This document shows, piece by piece, positions 56,011 to 64,000 of a stretch of DNA of 64,000 nt. This DNA comes from Hyparrhenia diplandra. Lineage: Eukaryota; Streptophyta; Magnoliopsida; Poales; Poaceae. Each line of letters begins with the position of its first letter. Position 1 is the stretch's first letter. The position numbers and the translations under genes were made by a program. The notes under the pieces were generated by a model that saw only the letters and a program-made list of their open reading frames with translations, was not told where the DNA came from and ran no database searches. The stretch covers positions 248,001 to 312,000 of the forward strand of contig JADLZK010009224.1 of assembly GCA_015847255.1 (NCBI GenBank), in the 5' to 3' direction.

Positions 56011-56908
56011 GCAAGTAGCCTTGTCTACTGTTGGATTGGACCTCTTTTATATATTTTCAATACTGTCTTTTTGGCTGTGTACTATTGCAGAACTATTTTC
56101 ATTAATAAGCCAATGTGCATATTTTTGCAAATTAGTAGAGCTCGGAGGACGGAGGACTGACCGAGGTCGAGATTGGGAAAGGAAGCTCTTCTGGGGACCG
56201 AGGCAGCCATGCACAGGCTAAGGGTGAGATTGAAGAGGAAATCAAACCGTGGTGTCCTGAATCCTGTGCACATGTTACGTAGTCTTCATTGGATTGGATC
56301 TTCTTTATGCATTTTCATCTTGATCCCTAATTGCATCTCACTATACCACCATCTTTTTTTTTATTTGTCGATTCCAAACATGTAGTAAATGGTTGCGGGG
56401 TGAAACAGCTAGCTCCAAACTAAATCTCAAAAATCATTGCTTCAGTGCAATGTAATGATGCCACTCTTCTAGGGTTCCTATTCAAACTTCATACTACTGG
56501 GACTTGTTGATGGATGCTTTTTACTGTTAATTGAACCAAGCTCATCGTCCTAAAGCTTGCTCTATGTGCACATCCTGTCCTAGAAGGCAGTAACACCTCA
56601 CCATGGTTCGCAAGTGGGTGGAAAGTGTGTGGAGTGAGGGTGGTGATTTTAACCGGACTTGTGTTTGGTTTCGTGGAAATACCGGCTAAATTAGAATTAG
56701 TTTCTCGGGTATGCGAAAAGGTTTGTAGCCTAGCCGGTGGTTACAAGAGCCTATAGTATCTCCAAGAGATTAGCCAAAAACTCTTTCCAAACTAGCTCAT
56801 GAGTGTGTGAGGCTAGTGTCGACCTCGTGATAATCCGGTGGTTGAGTGGCTTATAACTCCACCGGGTTTGCGAGATATCGCGGATGCTGAACGTATTCTC
56901 ATACAGAG
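56011..56908. other. Spacer after the PDI-like exons
   Basis: Begins with GCAAGT, a good GC-type splice donor after exon c. No matching next exon is seen: the PDI continuation expected after the KKQ motif is not found. 56590-56880 holds repeat-like sequence (GGTTGAGTGGCTTATAACTC) without a gene. Confidence 0.45.
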
Positions 56909-56911
56909 TTA

Positions 56912-57544
56912 GGGGGTGTTTGGCATGGCTCCAACTCCGGATGGAGCAGCTCCACTCCAGAAATCCAGGTGGAGCTGGCTCTGACTGGAATTGGAGCTGA
57001 TTCTTAGGGTTGTTTGGCTAGAATGATGCTCTCGGCTCCAGAATGGTGTTTTACATGGATTGCCCATATTGCCCCTAAGTGGGAGGGGAGGATGGGAGGA
57101 GTGAGATGGCTAGGGTTGGAGGGGACTAGGGGAGGAGCAGGGGTAGGGAGGGGGGGGGCAGCGCCGCCCGACGAGGTCGCCGTGGCGTGGGGAGGGGTGG
57201 CGGTGAATTGCGGGGGAGTTCCGCGGCGAACAACATCGCCCAGTTATGAAGTCGCGCTGAGAAGAAGGTACGCCGCGGGACTGTGCATCGGGGAGGGGAA
57301 GAAAAGAAAGAAAACGGTTCGAAGTATGCAATCAGTGGTAAAGGTGGGTAATTTCCTTCCAACTCTATGACCAAGTCTATTTCGGAGGGTTTTGAGCTGG
57401 GGAAGAGGTGCTCCAAGAACTCCATAAAAATGAACTAGAGCTCTAATAACTCTATGGAGTTGGTTTTTTCGGGAGTTAGGGTGTTTGGCTAGCTCCACCC
57501 AGCTCTACCCCTGAGTTCGGCTCAGAGCTATGTCAAACACCCGG
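56912..57544. mobile_element. Tourist-type (PIF/Harbinger) element
   Basis: The ends GGGGGTGTTTGGCATGGCTC and, inverted, CCGGGTGTTTGACATAGCTC are flanked by TTA at 56909-56911 and 57545-57547, the Harbinger target preference. 633 bp with subterminal GGAGCTGG/CAGCTCC repeats and a GC-rich centre. No transposase. Open frames across it (57014-57370 plus; 57126-57498 minus) are not supported as genes. Confidence 0.85.
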
Positions 57545-57547
57545 TTA

Positions 57548-58177
57548 ATATAAAGCTCCGGTTCTATGCTTAAAAAAAAACCTTTCTGATTTAGGTAGTA
57601 CTGAACTTCAGCTGGTTGTCCTTCTAGATCCAATTCTTATGCTTAGAACATATCCAACAGTACCTAAAAAGTACTCCAAAAATTCTGTTTTTTGCGACCA
57701 CTGGAAAACATATTGCGAGATTTTAAAATCTACAACTTCACAGGTTCTCCATTTTTGTTTTTTGATAATTCTTATGGGGAGAGAATCCCTCACCTGATTT
57801 TTCAGTGATATTGTGGTTCTCCAAAATTGATTCCATCTTTTTCTCTCCGCTGCCAGCGATACGGCAGTGTGCATGGTGAGGCCAGCAGCGTCCCCACAGC
57901 CGGCCTTGCAAGGCGAATGGACCCTGATGACCCGCACGGCGAAGCCCTACACGGCAGTTTGTTTGGAATGCTAAATCTTCCTGGCTCGTGCGCGAGAGGT
58001 TTAGGCTGAGGAGAGGAGTTCCGGCTGACGAAACGTACGTGGAGGTGAATGCAGCTAAGTGGAGATGATGGTGTGCGCGGGAAAATGGCGCCTCACTGGA
58101 TAAGGCGCGCCGGAAACGCCTGTAGGGCCATGGATGGCAAGCGGATAACTGGACAATATGCAATTCTCTTCCCTCAA
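57548..58177. other. Spacer
   Basis: No supported gene. A minus-strand frame (57738-58193) is open for 151 codons but has no recognised motif and runs into a MITE. Confidence 0.4.
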
Positions 58178-58179
58178 TA

Positions 58180-58470
58180 GTCCCTCCGTCCATCTATCGA
58201 AGTCATATTAGGCTCCTGCGCGATGACCAAGGAGAGCCAGTGCATGCAAGTTTCTTCATTTAATTGTTGTTCCCAGAAAACCCTCCGCTACTAGCCAAGC
58301 GGCTGTTTAATTTCCTATTAATAGCGGCGATGAAACGATAGGCCACGAGCACCTCGGATGGGCCGCGAGCGCATCAGACGAGGAGAGAACCGTGGTTCAC
58401 GCTTAATATGACTCCAATTTTTGGAAAAGAAGTTTTTGGTAATATCCCTCCGATAGATGGACGGAGGGAG
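58180..58470. mobile_element. Stowaway MITE (Tc1/mariner)
   Basis: The ends GTCCCTCCGTCCATCTATCG and, inverted, CTCCCTCCGTCCATCTATCG are flanked by TA at 58178-58179 and 58471-58472. 291 bp, non-coding. Confidence 0.88.
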
Positions 58471-58824
58471 TATTAGTTACTTGGATAACTGGACAATATT
58501 CAGTTTTTTTTCAACGAGGGAGAAAAAAACGAACCTTTAAGACACAATATTCAGAAGACTTACTAGAGAAATACCAGTCACTGGATAACTGGAATTTTAT
58601 AGAATGGGGAAGAACAGAACAAGATAGGCGCGGGAGACAAGAACAGATTCAGGTTCTTTTTTTTTTTTTTTTTTTGAGGGGATGAAGACGAGTTATGCAC
58701 GCAGGCCCATCTTCGCTACTAGGGCCATTGTGAGTTGGGACTCCTTCACTGGCCCAAACGAAAAGCCCACGTCCGTCTTCGTTGACTCAGGAGTCAGGGA
58801 GGTCACTTCTTGTGTTTCTGGTGC

Positions 58825-59002
58825 CCAGCTTCAACCAACCAGGCACCAAAAAACCATGGGCCTCCAAAAGGGGAGACAAAACCCTAAAAAACTGGCAATA
58901 GTACCCCTCTGGTGTCCAGCTTCAACCAACCAGGCACCCAAAAACCATGAGCCTCCAAAAGGGGAGACAAACCCTAAAAAAAACTGGCAATAGTACCCCG
59001 CG
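58825..59002. repeat. 91-bp tandem duplication
   Basis: CCAGCTTCAACCAACCAGGC starts at 58825 and again at 58916. Both units run through CCTCCAAAAGGGGAGACAAA to CTGGCAATAGTACCCC, differing by few bases and A-run lengths. The short frame across it is not a gene. Confidence 0.9.
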
Positions 59003-59262
59003 TTCCGCGCCTTGCGCCGTCCAGAAACTGGCGCCAAGCTTTTGGATGCGAAATTCAAATCTTGCCATACTGCTTAAACGGTCAACATACTAGCTCTTGT
59101 CGGCTTGGCCTGCTGACTTCTCCTGGCCAAGGTCGCTCGACGCGCTGAACGACCAGCCGAGGATCATGGCTGCTGGCATCAGTGAACGAACCACTGGGCA
59201 TGGCCACGAAAGGAAACAATACAAGGGCTGTGCTCTGCTGGTTTGAAAGGGCTACTCTAGTT

Positions 59263-60078
59263 CTTTTTTTTTTTGAAAAACCGGGTTATATTTCATTTCA
59301 TAAAGATTTCTGGTAATTTAGATCATACATTTTACAAAGACACCCTTGAAAGAAAAGGAAAATACAAAAAGTCCTTGTAAGAAACTCCCGGATGTTCTTG
59401 TCACCAGCAGCCGGAGGAGACGCCTCGAAAGTCGACCACCTTCCCGACAAGCGTTACAAAGGTTTGTAGTGGCACCAAGAGTAGCACATCAGGAAACCAA
59501 TATGCCATATAATCGATGAATGAGCAGGCCAAAAAGATGATCAAATACTGTCACTTCACCGGCTGTAGAAGGGATCCGACGCCACCAAAGCATCATTCAC
59601 AACACGCCCGACCAGAGAACACCCAGAAGGGGATGCAAACCACCAGCAGAAGAGGTGGAATCCAACAACCAACCTGATCTCCCAGCTGGTAAAGCAACAT
59701 CCCAAGCTGCTCCGCCAAGCCGACGCTGACGAAGAGGAGGGATCGATATAAGAAGCCGGTGGGACTTGGATTACTCACCAGAGATCCAGTCCGCCAGGCT
59801 CTTCCTTTATTCTCCGAGGCGCGCCAGCGAAGGAGGGAGTTGTAGAATCGCAAACAACATCAGCAGATCTACCACTCCCCGCAACCTCCGACAAGACACT
59901 GGAGCAGCAAAAGTATCGGCGGCTATCCAATAGGTGCCACCGAAACTCTAACCCTACTATAACTAGCTATATGCTGGGGAAAAGCAATCCGCCGTCGATT
60001 CAATAGGCGCCAGAGGCAAGGAGGACGGCAAATCAACAGAGGAAACGTGAAATCGCCTCCCGATCGCCGCTCTCAACT
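59263..60078 (-). mobile_element. Full-length-looking retroposon with 17-bp target duplication
   Basis: AAAGGGCTACTCTAGTT occurs at 59246-59262 and exactly again at 60079-60095. The 816-bp insert ends in poly(A) on the minus strand (T run at 59264-59274). It contains no reverse transcriptase; the longest minus-strand frame (59593-59853, 86 codons) is unrecognised. It must have been mobilised by LINE machinery, and could be a non-autonomous LINE derivative or a retrocopy of a host transcript. Confidence 0.8.
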
Positions 60079-60095
60079 AAAGGGCTACTCTAGTT

Positions 60096-60437
60096 GGCCA
60101 CGGGGAGGCCCATATAATATACCTAGCGTGGTGGTACGTGGTTGCACAAATTGCTGGCAATTCACAACCAGCACGGAAGAAGAGGCCTGAGGCCACCCGG
60201 TGACCCGGAGTGGAGGGAGATCTGAGCCGCGTAACGGACCCTTACAACACAAACTTCAGAATCTCAGGAGGATAAGAGAGGTTTGCAATTGCCTATGCCC
60301 AATTCCTCAAAGATTTTTAGTGCTCCAGCCAAAAAAGCACAATTCCATGAAACAACTATGGGGCTCCAAGAGAGGAGGAACCCATCAAAAACATATTTCT
60401 TTGGCCGTGTTTGTTTGCCTCGCTTCGTTAAAGAAAG
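60096..60437. other. Spacer
   Basis: No gene. The open frame that crosses it on the minus strand is an extension of LINE sequence beyond its poly(A) end. Confidence 0.4.
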
Positions 60438-60449
60438 TTTTTTTTGACA

Positions 60450-61021
60450 AGAAAACAAATTATATATTATTAATGGCACTCGCGAAATAAGGGTACAGAG
60501 TTCAATAGATACATCCCGCATAGCATGCATGAAAGAACAATTCAAAGCATGATTAGAATTAGAGAACCTATTGGAGGGGACAATCGTATGATTGAAAGCC
60601 TGGATAGCTAGCAAGTGCGCAATTGCATTCAATTTCCTATTAATATTGATCACTTGCCCATTCCTGTTGCCCAAATGGTTGATGAACCTTTGCGTGAACG
60701 GTTTAATCCTCCAATCCGGGGGGAGAGTCAAGTTTATTGCCGCAAGGAAATTGGCGTGAACTTGACAATCGCTGAGGAAGGAGATTTGGCTCATCCGGAG
60801 ACTTTCAGTTATATTGGCAACTAGCATTAAAGCTGCCGCTTCCGCCATCGCACAGAATTGCATTCATTAACCCGTGCCTTGATGAGGATTTTGAGGTTGC
60901 TTGTTGGGTCAAGAATAAATATACCAAGACCAGCCTTCCTTGGTTTATGTATGGGTCCATCTGGGAGAAGCGAGGCATCGGTGAAACACCTTACGCAGGG
61001 GACATGGAGCAGCGACCGCAT
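60450..61021 (-). pseudogene. LINE RNase H domain
   Basis: RVT_3-type RNase H in two frames. 60827-61021 has CFTDASLLPDGPIHKPRKAG (first catalytic Asp in FTDAS) and GLGIFILDP. The frame ending at 60863 has AEAAALMLVANITESL (catalytic Glu), FLSDCQVHANFLAA (Asp) and RKLNAIAHLLAIQA, the usual plant-type end of the domain. The split near 60850 is a small frameshift. The enzyme would remove RNA from the cDNA hybrid. Such archaeal-type RNase H domains are known acquisitions of plant L1 elements. It is the C-terminal part of ORF2. Confidence 0.75.
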
Positions 61022-61387
61022 ATCAACCGTCTTGCACGTTCTTGTGATAGACCCGTAAGATCAGGATTAATTTCTGTGAAGGAACTTGGTCATTTGTACC
61101 TGCAGGAAGGGAAGCATGACTGCATGAGCCCCTTGCAGTTATGTTTGCGTACCGTGTTGCTACAAGCAAGTCTTTGGGTAGCAGTTCGATGCAAGTCTGA
61201 AGCCTTGCTTTAGTGGCATAATGTACCCCGCATAATGGACCTAGACATGTGGTTGAAACGATTATCATTTCTTGCCATCCAAATGTTCCATAACATTGTG
61301 TAAATGTATGGAAGGTCAATATTGTTAGAAGAGGTAGACATGATCGCTTGTAGTATAGTTCCCCTCAGACGCCATCTTGTTCCTCCG

Positions 61388-61717
61388 CTAGATCGAGGTT
61401 CTCAAAGGAGGGTTCACGGTGAACCGCACGCCCTGGCAAATCACAACCGAAAAAAGATGGAAGTCATTTTCTATTCCTCCACAAGAAGAGCAACATTTAT
61501 TAATTTTTTCCATGATACTCCCACCCCCGTGGCATATGCTCAATGCATTCCTAAGAAGCCTCCACATGAATGTTTTGATGTTGGGAGGGATGGACCTGTG
61601 CTTCCATATGTCCCGCAAAACTTGAAGGGCAAAAGAGAGATGCTCCTTGGCCCATGATCCGGAAGGCTCACCCGCATTTGAGCATTTGGGAATCTGAAAG
61701 CATCCTTTGTAGAACAT
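61388..61717 (-). pseudogene. LINE zf-RVT region
   Basis: Contains IWKHRSIPPNIKTFMWRLLR, NALSICHGG and CCSSCGGIENDFHLF, the pattern of the zinc-binding zf-RVT domain that follows plant LINE reverse transcriptase (usually C-x2-C...H). It ends in a stop at 61388 and is out of frame with both neighbours. Confidence 0.75.
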
Positions 61718-61997
61718 ACCCCTCTATTAGAGTGTTTCAGATAATAACATCATTTTGAGCAGAGGGCATAGTTAGAGTATTCTTGATTTTTTTGTTGCTG
61801 CCTCAGAATCAAATATAGTATCAATGAACGAGGAGTTCCAATCAATATTATCGGGTTCTCTAAGATCAGAGATATTTTGTGGCATCTTAGGAACGATTCT
61901 GTGTAAATTAAGATGGTCATAAATGTGTTCCCAAATGGTGCACCACGGGGTGGACTGGATGCTAGAGTTACCGTTGTGAATTTGAACAATGCAGTTA

Positions 61998-63452
61998 TCA
62001 ATTAAAACTTTTTAAATCCTTTGCAGATAGAGGACCAAAAAGCATATTTGCATGATGGATTACCCGCCCTCCAAAAGCTAGTATCAGGGTGATATTTAGA
62101 TTTGAGGATGTTGGATAGGAATTCATTTTACCCGTGGCAATCTTCCGGGAAGCATTTAGAATAAGGCTCACGTTGACAACTTTAAGGTCTCTAATTCCAA
62201 GCCCACCTTTCTGTTTAGGTCGGCAAATATCTTTCCATCTCCCGAAATGAATTGATGATGACCTGTTTTTCCTCCCGAGTTCCAGCCCACGAGAATTTAG
62301 CAATGATAGATGTTATCTTATCAATAAACCTCTTGGAGAATAAAATAGTTGTCATGTAGTAGATGGGAATAGAGGAGAGAATTGAGTTTATATAAGTTAA
62401 TCTCCTAGCATGATTTAGTTTGGAGCCTTTAAGCATGGTGAGCTTTGATTTAAATTTGTTTATAATGAAATTGTAAGCTCTATTCCTGTCTTTGTGGTTG
62501 AATATTTGGGGATGACCTAGGTAAATGGAATTTCTTTGAAAGGTCATTGACAGGAAAAATACTCTTAACCTCCCTTCTCTACTGATATCATCAACATTCC
62601 TACTAAAGAGAATGGAGGATTTAGCCAAATTGGGGGTTTGACCAGCTGCACAAAAACTGTCCAAAGTGGACCAAATGTTGGATGCCTCTTCCTTGGTAGC
62701 TTTTCCACAAATTATCGGGTCATCTGCAAAGAGCAAAGAGTGGATACAAGGGCATTCTAGCCCTAAAGTAATACCTTGGATGTTATGATCATTGGCATGC
62801 TGCTGAAATCTGATAGAGAGTTCATTCACAGCAATAATAAAGAGATATGGGTAGAGAGGAAAACCTTGTCTAATCCCTCTGTTGGGGTGAAAGATGGGGC
62901 TTGGATCACCATTGATAATCACAGACATGGTTGTGGTAGAGATACAATTATAAATGAGAGAGATAAAATGGTGTGCGAAAACCCTAACGATGCAAAGCTT
63001 GAATAATAAAATTCCACTCAATTCTATCAAAAGCTTTAGCAAGGTCAATTTTAGGAAAAAAAAGCTTTTTGATTCCATTTCTTGAGATTAAAACTATGGA
63101 TAATTTTCTGGGCAATAATAATATTAGAGGCCATGTGTCTACCTGAATAAAAGCATGCTGAGAGGGATGAATATTATGGGGAAGGTGATGCTTGATTCTT
63201 TTAGCTAGAGTTTTTGCAATGATTTTATAAGAGACATTACATAAGCTAATAGCCCTATAGTCTTTGGGGGTTAAAGGATTTTTTTATTTTCGGAATCAGA
63301 GTTATATGGGTAGTGTTCAGATCAAGAAAAAGTAATGCATTATGATAAAAATTCCTTACCAAAGAGACAACATCTTTACCTATCCACTGCCAAGCAGATT
63401 TATAAAACCCCCCCCTAAACCCATCTGGGCCTGGAGCAGCATTATTGCGCAT
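61998..63452 (-). pseudogene. LINE reverse transcriptase
   Basis: Blocks in order. AAPGPDGFRGGFYKSAW and THITLIPKIKK are in 63255-63452. VRVFAHHFISLIYNCISTTT, NRGIRQGFPLYPYLF (usually G-D-P-L-S), HSLLFADDPIICGK (catalytic FADD, residues 117-120) and YLGHPQIFNHKDRNR are in 62215-63078. GGLGIRDLKVVNVSLIL is in 61998-62303. Two breaks fall in homopolymers: T7 at 63279-63285 and A8 at 63056-63063. The enzyme would prime cDNA at a nick in the target. The altered G-F-P-L-Y motif suggests real decay as well. Confidence 0.85.
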
Positions 63453-64000
63453 GGCCGATGATGGAATGAATTTCTAATTCATCAGGAGTAGAATTTGCTT
63501 TTCAATGGAGGCTAGGAGATCATTGTTCTTTGGCTTGGACCTGAACCATCTTTGAAGACCTTTAGCTAAATAAAAAGTTTTTTTCATGAAATGGGCGCCT
63601 GGAGGACTTCTCCCAGCTTAGCTTCGCAACCTTTTCAAAGTCATTAGTTAGTAGCCACCAGTTTTCAAATTTAAAAAGATTTTCTATGCTTACCTTTGGA
63701 AGAGTCAATCACCGCCAAGATCGGGGCATGGTCACCTTGTAGCATAGGCAGGTGATAAACTTTAGTATTAGGGTAGGTTGTACACCATTCGCTGTTTGCC
63801 AGGAATCTGTCTAACCTTTCAAAAAACTAAACTCGCATCTGAATGTTTGTTAGACCAAGTATAAGCAGGGCCATTGTAACCTAAATCAAATAAGCCACAG
63901 TCCTTGATGAAGAGACAAAAATTAGCAATAGCACGACAGTTAGCTGGTCTAGGGCCCAACTTTTCACTTACATCCATAATATTGTTTAAATCTCCCATAC
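63453..64000 (-). pseudogene. LINE endonuclease, C-terminal part
   Basis: Minus strand from 63999: MGDLNNIMDVSEKLGPRP, then DCGLFDLGYNGPAYTW, the late blocks of an AP-type endonuclease (G-D-x-N and the F-T-W region). An A6 run (63821-63826) breaks the frame, beyond which LPMLQGDHAPILAVI (the D-H-x-P-[IL] motif) is legible in another frame near 63710-63760. This is the nuclease that nicks target DNA. The N-terminus is outside the window. Confidence 0.75.

Larger units (their letters stand above)
60438..64000 (-). mobile_element. L1-type LINE, cut by the right edge
   Basis: Minus-strand order: endonuclease, reverse transcriptase, RVT zinc-binding region, RNase H, then poly(A) (T8 at 60438-60445). 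This is the layout of plant L1 elements with a C-terminal RNase H. ORF1 and the endonuclease N-terminus lie beyond the window. Confidence 0.88.

Noticed and set aside
57738..58193. 151-codon minus-strand ORF as a gene
   Set aside because: No motif, and it starts within a Stowaway MITE.

Overview
This is nuclear DNA from a grass (Poaceae), most likely a large-genome species. The evidence is the set of transposon families (Copia, Athila-like and Tat Ty3/gypsy, L1 LINE, CACTA, Tourist, Stowaway), grass-type DUF4220/DUF594 and protein disulfide isomerase-like (PDI-like) exons with GT-AG introns, and the absence of prokaryotic gene organisation. I cannot name the species. No RNA gene or CRISPR array is visible. 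Almost everything is mobile DNA, much of it nested.

Layout. 1-2428: 5' end of a Copia element on the minus strand (gag, primer-binding site, 1.7-kb LTR with a TATA box), cut by the left edge. 2429-13351: an older LTR-like unit split by a complete non-autonomous Athila-like element (2754-11075, target-site duplication TGCCC) that has gag and two protease-like domains but no reverse transcriptase. 13483-20390: AT-rich spacer with two CACTA ends, a long-TIR MITE and gene-like fragments. 20393-21515: broken DUF4220 gene on the minus strand. 21609-27755: (TA)n tracts, a tandem array with a 155-162 bp period, a candidate Pack-MULE-like unit and a (TA)n-flanked MITE. 27756-44911: a TIR transposon with subterminal repeats, lying between two (TA)n tracts and split by a 14.7-kb Tat-lineage Ty3/gypsy element (28013-42696). 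The Tat element has gag-pol on the minus strand and an antisense Transposase_28-like gene on the plus strand. 45187-46600: decayed Ty3 gag. 47449-51247: a SINE candidate, an exon-like stretch and a CACTA element with promoter-like cargo. 51855-56010: a DUF4220/DUF594 gene running directly into PDI-like exons, with a second CACTA element inside a PDI intron. 56912-60078: a Tourist, a Stowaway and an 816-bp retroposon with a 17-bp target duplication. 60438-64000: an L1-type LINE on the minus strand, cut by the right edge.

The only sequence that looks like ordinary host coding DNA is the DUF4220 pair, the PDI-like exons and a few short exon-like stretches. The breaks in the DUF4220 gene and several in the LINE lie in A or T homopolymers. 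They may therefore be errors in the consensus rather than true decay, and all pseudogene calls here carry that caveat. The best candidate for something undescribed is the (TA)n-bounded TIR transposon with clustered subterminal GTAATAYTTAC motifs. Next is the DUF4220-DUF594-PDI junction.
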